This document shows positions 57,723 to 64,000 of a DNA stretch of 64,000 nucleotides, in pieces; the first letter of the stretch is position 1, and each line of letters begins with the position of its first letter. The notes beneath the pieces were generated by a model. It searched no databases. It saw nothing but the letters and a program-made list of their open reading frames with translations, and was not told where the DNA came from. The DNA comes from Hepsetus odoe. Its lineage: Eukaryota > Chordata > Actinopteri > Characiformes > Hepsetidae. The stretch lies in NCBI GenBank assembly GCA_017165825.1, contig CM029386.1:21462425-21526424 (forward strand), read 5' to 3'. Position numbers and translations under genes: made by a program.

Positions 57723-59270
57723 AAAAAGTAGTCCACTCCTAATACACATGCTTAGAGGTCATTTTTTCCTTTAACTCATATATTACCCAGACTCATACTT
57801 AATAAAATGTAAACTATGAATGTGTACCCGTGCACTTTCCTGAAAGTTCCTGTCTGGAGTCCTCACACCAGCAGCTGTAGGAAAGCGTCTCTTCCCCATG
57901 TTGCTGTAGATCAGATGACAAATAGACACAGTAACTGGTTAAATCGTTGATTTGAGAAGATAAAACATTGAGAATTTTGTTTTGTGACTTTCTGTACTTG
58001 CTGTCTGTATTTCCATCTCGAACGAAGGTCAAAACATGGTGTTAAGGCCAACAAACTAACCTTAACCTTAATTCCAAAGATTGCCATTCTTTCTGAGCAA
58101 ATATGACATTTAGCTGACACTGTAGTCCAGAACAACAACTAATTCCTAATTAAAGGGCCACTCTTGCTGGAGGAACTTCTCAGGAACCCAATGGTTTGTT
58201 CATGTGATCTTTAACAACCCTGCCACGCACACCTTTGCTGTTCAGTGTTATATTTATGATGAACTTATGAACATTAACACAAATCAAAGTGAGAAAGGCC
58301 TCTCATTGCTAAGAGGTTACACTGGGTTTCTTTGTGGCATTTCAGACCTAATGATCTTCCTTTATTGGTCGGCCACTCCTTGGAAGGTAACAGCATTCTT
58401 GAATTTCCTCCGTTTCCTTCTGACTGTGGATCAGTGGAGTCAAAACTCTTTAAAGCTCCTCAAGAATTAAAAATGTGTCATCAGATTACACCTGATTCTC
58501 ATCCCAGATTAAAACCATGCAACTTTAAAATCACCTTCAAATAAACTGCTAATTCTGGAGACTCGCATGCTTTTGCTACACAGATCTGTAACGCTGGATC
58601 AGTTTCCACAATGAATGAATGAACAGGTATAATAGTTGTGATATTTGTTTAACTGGGTTCTCATCATCCACTTTTCTAACTAAACCTTTTTGTATAGCTG
58701 GTTCTAAGGGGTTCACAAACTTTTGAGCAACATTGTAACTGTGAAGCAAAAACAGGACGTGAAGGCAGTTTATTTCTGTTCTGTTTGCGGTGCTCGCGTT
58801 TGTTTATTTCCACGGTTCACCAACGCCAGCCCTGAACCTGATTTATTATCGTGCCCCTGCTGTGACAGCAGTTATTACACATTTGCTGCAAAAAAACAAT
58901 AGTTCAGTGTGAAGAAGATATTTACACTGACTCATCAACGATGAGTAGAAACGTGTAGAAAGATCCGAGCTCATTCTCCGTTACTGACTAACAATCAGGA
59001 CAGTTATGAAAATATGGCATTTGGGTGAAAGTCGTACACTACAATGAGTAATCTTACAGAAAGTGTGTGAACATGGTTGTGAGCAGGAACGTGGGAGGAA
59101 GTTATAAGAACCTCATGATTTCATGATAAATTTATAGATAAAATAATAGTTATCATTAAATATCAAGAACATCAATTACTTATTTGGAAATACAGAAACA
59201 AAGTACAAACAACAGATAAAGAAGAAGAACTGATTCTACTTCTTTAGAAGTGACACATTACAAATGCACT
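57723..59270. other. Intergenic stretch
   Basis: Nothing recognised beyond simple AT-rich sequence. Confidence 0.4.
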
Positions 59271-59284
59271 CACAAAATAAAAGA

Positions 59285-59695
59285 ATTACAGAAATGTACA
59301 GAGAGTGTAAAGTAAAAGTACAGGAATGTACTGAGAGTTTAAAGTAAAAAGTACAGAAATGTACAAAGAGTGTAAAGTAAAAGTACAGGAATGTACTGAG
59401 AGTGTAAAGTAAAAAGTACAGAAATGTACTTAGAGTATAAAGTAAAAAGTACAGGAATGTACTGAGAGTGTAAAGTAAAAGTACAGGAATGTACTGAGAG
59501 TTTAAAGTAAAAGTACAGGAATGTACTGAGAGTGTAAAATAAAAAGTATAGGAATGTACTGAGAGTGTACAGTAAAAAGTACAGGAATGTACTGAGAGTG
59601 TAAAATAAAAAGTATAGGAATGTACTGAGAGTGTAAAGTAAAAGTACAGGAGTGTACTGAGAGTGTAAAGTAAAAGTACAGGAAGGGAGTGTGAC
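59285..59695. repeat. 31-33 bp minisatellite
   Basis: Repeats of AGTGTAAAGTAAAAGTACAGGAATGTACTGAG, about 13 copies with small length variation in the A runs. Confidence 0.94.
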
Positions 59696-60115
59696 TGAGT
59701 GTAAAGGAGACGTATTCCTCCTTGAAGGACGCCTGAGCTGCCTGTCTGTGCTGAGAGGAACTGAATCTCACTCATATTAATAGAATTAAAGACTATTAAA
59801 GCCTCAACTTCAACTCCAATAAAAATAACTACTGAAAAATAATCCACATGAACTTCACCTTCACTTCATCACCGTCTCTACTAGTTCTCCATCACGACAC
59901 ACACTCCACACACCCTGAACTCCACCGTCCACTCTCCCTGTCCTCTCTCTCTCCCTTCACTCTGTCCTGCACCGATGGACACTCAGAGGGACGGCCTCTT
60001 CTGTGTGTTTGTGTCCATTTAGTCTGAAACTGGTCTGGATGTTGGGAAGCTCAGTATATTTTTATTCATGAGGACTCAGTCCTCAGCAACCCCAGCCTCC
60101 TGGAGGTCTCACCCC

Positions 60116-60119
<4 letters not shown>

Positions 60120-60162
<43 letters not shown>
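60120..60162. repeat. (GT)n microsatellite
   Basis: About 21 units; another at 60,261-60,284. Confidence 0.95.
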
Positions 60163-60164
<2 letters not shown>

Positions 60165-60424
60165 GGAATGTGATGCTTCTGAGCACATGATGCATTTCTG
60201 ATTGTCATTAACCTTAATCAGCTTCTCCACAATCACTGCTGTTTCCATCATTCAATCATGTGTGTGTGTGTGTGTGTGTGTGTGTGGAGAACTCTTGCTT
60301 TATTTTATTTTTAGTTCTTAGGATGATCCCTTGCGCCTCTTAAGCTTAAAGTACATAAGATAAATGTCAACGATCAGCCAACTGTAAGAAACGGAAACAA
60401 GTGTTATAGGCTGCAGAGTGTCTA

Positions 60425-60530
60425 AATATACAAGGTTCTAGATAAGGTTCTGACTCAGTTTCATCAGCAATAAATGAATCACCTGATCATCTGGAATCAT
60501 CTGCACCTGCTTCACTGCTTCATGTCTTAA
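60425..60530. repeat. Fragment of the unnamed dispersed repeat
   Basis: ACAAGGTTCTAGATAAGGTTC and ATCACCTGATCATCTGGAATCATCTGCACC match the arm at 37,955-38,060. Confidence 0.7.
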
Positions 60531-61008
60531 CACACACAAAGGAGATCGCTCATTGTTTCCTCCTAATGTTCCTTCAGGGGGTTTTTTCTGAGTCTTGTTT
60601 CCTCTCCTGTTTCTTCTTCATGCTCTAAAGGAGCTTTTTTCTGAGTCGTGGCTCCTCTCAGAGTTTCTTCTTCGGGACTTTCTGCTGTTTTTCCTCCTTG
60701 TCTCTTCTTTTGAGGGCTGAAGGCTCCTTGGGTTTGTGTCTCACAGGAAAAGTCTCCTTACTTTAAAAGCTGAACGTAAAGAATAAACATGTTGTGTAAT
60801 ACTGATAATAAATAAAATTATTGTCGTGTTTTTCTCTACAACCCCATGAAAATCTTCTGTCTCATATTCTGTGGGCGTAGTGTCTGAAGTTGAACAAGAT
60901 TGGCCTTTTAAGGCTTTTGACAGATTTTGTTCTGTAAACATATTGAAGTTCACCGTGTTCTCAGGTGTAAAGCAGCTTGTACTTTTCTGTATTTTTTTAA
61001 CAAACAAA

Positions 61009-61011
<3 letters not shown>

Positions 61012-61099
<88 letters not shown>

Positions 61100-61150
61100 C
61101 TCTCTCTCTCTCTCTCTCTTCTCTCTCTGTCTCTCTTGCCTCTCTCTTTG

Positions 61151-61220
<70 letters not shown>
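61012..61220. repeat. (CT)n array
   Basis: About 100 CT units with a few G or TT interruptions. Confidence 0.97.
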
Positions 61221-61223
<3 letters not shown>

Positions 61224-61382
61224 GCCTCAGACTTTAAAGCCTGGAAACACGCTCAGGCTGAAATATGGATCCAGAGTGATCACTCCGCCTCTGAGACTGC
61301 TCGTGTTCCCAATTCTGGACCCACTTTCGCCCTTGAAAGGGATAGAAATCTGATATGGGAAATCACATCCTGTGACCATAAC

Positions 61383-61384
<2 letters not shown>

Positions 61385-61450
<66 letters not shown>

Positions 61451-61699
61451 GTTGCTGATGTTTGCAGCAGAAGTGCAGAAGGACGAACATGAAAGCTTTG
61501 CCTCTCTGCCTAATCTGCCCCTACTGACTTGCATGATCTTGTGTGTGTGTGTGTGTGTGTGTATGTGTGTGTGTGTGTGTGGGTATGTGTGTGTGTGTCT
61601 GAAATTTGGGGCAACTCAATCCCCTCGTTCTCCTCAGCTCCCTTATGGGTCTTTGTCACCATAGCGACATGTTTTCAAAGACAAATTGCTTGCCTGTCA

Positions 61700-61760
<61 letters not shown>

Positions 61761-62014
61761 AGGTGTGTGTGTGTGTGTATGTAATAGTGTGCTGTGTGTG
61801 TGTGTGTGTATGTGTGTATGTGTATGTGTTTCTGGATGTGTGTGTGTGTGTGTATGTGTGTGTGTGGCATGTGTGTATGTGTGTGTTTGATGTGTGTGTG
61901 TGTGTGTGTGTATGTGTGTGTGTATGTGTGTGTATGTGTATGTGTTTGGATGTGTGTGTGTGTGTGTATGTGTGTGTGTGTATGTGTGTATGTGTATGTT
62001 GATGTGTGTTTGGA

Positions 62015-62053
<39 letters not shown>

Positions 62054-62080
62054 TTGGATGTGTGTGTGTGTGTGTGTGGA
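61385..62080. repeat. Clustered (GT)n / (GTAT)n arrays
   Basis: Pure GT at 61,385-61,447 and 61,700-61,750; mixed GTGTATGT arrays with TTTGGATGTG or TTGATGTG interruptions to 62,080. Confidence 0.96.
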
Positions 62081-62189
62081 CTCATTTCAGTACATGTGTG
62101 CTGGTCTTTGATGGCGATGATCATTTAGAAGGACACTATTATTTTCATAAATCTGATGGCCAAAATTTAATTTAGATTTAATTCCGCTT

Positions 62190-62405
62190 CATTACGTGTG
62201 GTCTAGTGTTTTGGGACTAGACTTTAGCTGATCTGATGGTTGTGCGTTCGAGTCCTGGACCATAAGTACGCATTGAGATACCCTAGGTCAAGGTACCATA
62301 CCCTTCACTGCTCCCCGGGTGCTGGATATGGCTGGGGTGTGTGTGGGTGAAACGCAGAGGACGTATTTGTCCGTGGTTCACTGGTTGCTGGTTTGAAGAC
62401 ACAGC
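62190..62405 (+). mobile_element. SINE family B
   Basis: GTGGTCTAGTGTTTTGGGACTAG head, GCGTTCGAGTCC B box, CAAGGTACCATACCCTTCACTGCTCCCCGGGTGCTGGATATGG body. Confidence 0.8.
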
Positions 62406-62784
62406 CCTAACATGTCTTCATTACACAATATCTCAGAAACTGAAGTGGGACAGACTGATCACTCCTTTCACTGAAACGATTTATAATTCATAAACAGCGA
62501 CAGCAGGACGCTGTTATCGCTAGGGGATGCAGCGCCTGAGAGTCACTTTCTTTGGGGCAACAAACTGCAAAGTCCAGCCGGGCGCCTCCTGGTGACCCAC
62601 ATCCCGGGAGCAGCCTCAGTGGAAAGATTCCTTCAGGGGAGAGAAAGACCTTCAACATTTAGTTTTTATTTAATAATGTTCATAATAAAATCATTTAAGA
62701 AAGACATGTTTGAAAAAAGGAGAGACGCTGTTGTCCCACAGCATTACTGTCCTGGGTTCTGCAGCACTGGTTAAGAGGCTCAGA

Positions 62785-63007
62785 GACTGGATGGATGGAT
62801 GGACAGATGGACGACAGATGGATGGACACACACAATTATGGATGGATGGATGGATGGATGGACGGATAGATGGATGGATGGACGAACGATGGATGGATGG
62901 ATGGTGGATGGATGGATGAACGGATGGACGGATTAACGGATGGATGGATGGATGTTAGATGGATGGATGAATGGATGGATGGACGGATGAACGGATGGAT
63001 GGATGGA
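62785..63007. repeat. (GGAT)n array
   Basis: GGAT units with GGACGGAT and GGACGAAC variants. Confidence 0.96.
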
Positions 63008-63112
63008 ATAAGCTGAAACTTTTCTCAACAAAACAGTAAATCTGCAATCATTTACTTTTAAAAGTATTTTTGATATTTAAATTTTTTTATCTACCTTCCA
63101 TATATCTACTAC

Positions 63113-63138
63113 CTTTCTTTCTTTCCTTTCTTTCTTCT

Positions 63139-63175
<37 letters not shown>

Positions 63176-63252
63176 TTTCTTTCTTCTTCTTTCTTTTCTT
63201 TCTTTCTTTCTTCTTTCTTTCTTTCTTTCTTTTCTTTCTTTTCTTTTCTTCC
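63113..63252. repeat. (TTTC)n array
   Basis: TTTC units with TTC interruptions. Confidence 0.96.
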
Positions 63253-63304
63253 AGAAACACTTGATCTACTCTGCTTATCTCATCTACATTGACAGGCCAA
63301 AAAG

Positions 63305-63307
<3 letters not shown>

Positions 63308-63386
<79 letters not shown>

Positions 63387-63401
63387 TCCAAACACATACA
63401 A

Positions 63402-63432
<31 letters not shown>

Positions 63433-63460
63433 AACACACACACACAAAATCACACACACT
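63308..63460. repeat. (AC)n array
   Basis: AC run with occasional AT and AA interruptions. Confidence 0.96.
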
Positions 63461-63558
63461 TAATCATACACACACGAGTCCTCAAACACTCTTACACTTT
63501 TAAACAAACACAGGCACACGTGACACACACACTCACTGTAGCTGAGGATTTACTTTAG

Positions 63559-63785
63559 GCCTGCGCCAAGCAGGGTGAAGAACATCGCTCATAACTACTG
63601 GAGGCAGAGATCACAGCGCGAGGCGCACTCCAATGACCCTGGGTCCGGCCCAGTTCCCTTTGATGTCCGAGATCGCTGACTCGACCTTTCAGCGCAGGGT
63701 TTCTGAATGCAGGTGATGGGCCATGGTGCGGGAAACGCCTCAACCACCACGGCAAGAACTGACACGCCTACATGCAATGACGTGA
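63559..63785 (+). pseudogene. Epsin ENTH-domain exon, frame-broken
   Basis: Three plus-strand frames each hold part of the ENTH start of epsins: RVKNIAHNY and REAHSNDP (frame of 63,560), MSEIADSTF (from 63,663, shifted +1) and RLNHHGKN (from 63,736, shifted again). Epsins bind PIP2 membranes through this domain in clathrin endocytosis. An acceptor-like TTTACTTTAG lies just before. No start codon fits. In mammals EPN3 is the neighbour of MYCBPAP, so the position agrees with an epn3-like gene; the paralogue is inferred from that. As it stands it cannot encode the domain. Confidence 0.7.
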
Positions 63786-64000
63786 AAATGAGTAAGAACA
63801 CATTTATTATAATGTGCTACGCTTATGCACTGCTATTACGTTCGTATCAGATTTGAGGGAAACTAGTGATAAAACAATTCTTTCTCCACTGATTTCACTA
63901 ATTAAAATTATTTATATATGAAACTGTAATAACTCCACTTAAACAGAATAAAATGACAAACAATGAAAGATGTGAATAAGAAATGAAGTGTGTAATAACA
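63786..64000. other. AT-rich end of window
   Basis: Nothing recognised. Confidence 0.4.

Noticed and set aside
61675..62124. Long open frames of His-Thr or Cys-Val repeats on both strands
   Set aside because: They are translations of (GT)n/(AC)n microsatellites; length follows only from the repeat.

Overview
The window is vertebrate genomic DNA and almost certainly teleost. It has short coding exons with GT/AG borders, dense (GT)n, (CT)n and (CCAT)n microsatellites, tRNA-derived SINEs, RTE/Rex3-type LINEs, an endogenous retrovirus and many minisatellites. I cannot name the species. All genes are split, so the useful units are exons recognised by protein similarity, splice sites and matching codon phase.

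Left part (1-23,500): exons of a complement C3-like gene on the + strand, 21 complete plus the start of one more. They run from the second macroglobulin domain to just past the thioester exon; the first exons lie to the left of the window. Two features argue against a standard C3. The exon for the C3a anaphylatoxin domain is not found, although its neighbours join in frame. The thioester cysteine is serine (GSGEQ instead of GCGEQ). Introns hold a nested LINE pair (1-4,015), an antisense endogenous retrovirus with 4-bp target duplications (7,555-12,300) and an antisense full-length Rex3-like LINE with a 13-bp duplication (13,153-16,362). The gene runs into a 500-N gap (23,501-24,000) and does not resume.

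Middle part (24,001-31,311): a tandem repeat at the gap edge, decayed RTE and SINE pieces, a solo LTR of the same retrovirus family, and otherwise non-coding sequence. A minus-strand coding-like remnant may lie near 29.6-30.06 kb.

Central and right part (31,312-52,130): 18 exons of mycbpap (MYCBP-associated protein) on the + strand, from near the N terminus to the stop codon. Two adjacent exons (36.46-36.82 kb) carry frame lesions. Several acceptors sit directly on (TG)n tracts. One intron holds an antisense LTR-bounded insertion with a CTCAC duplication on both sides. Inside it is one frame of about 574 codons that joins an unknown N-terminal part, a 13-residue repeat and about eight ASPM-like IQ motifs, broken by two stops. 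This looks like a retroelement that captured a host IQ-repeat segment and is the most unusual object here.

Right end (52,131-64,000): minisatellites, microsatellites and SINEs, then at 63,559-63,785 a frame-broken copy of an epsin ENTH-domain exon. In mammals EPN3 lies beside MYCBPAP, so this fits conserved gene order, although the copy cannot be translated as it stands. The lesions, together with scattered lost bases in G and C runs, raise the question of real decay versus consensus error.
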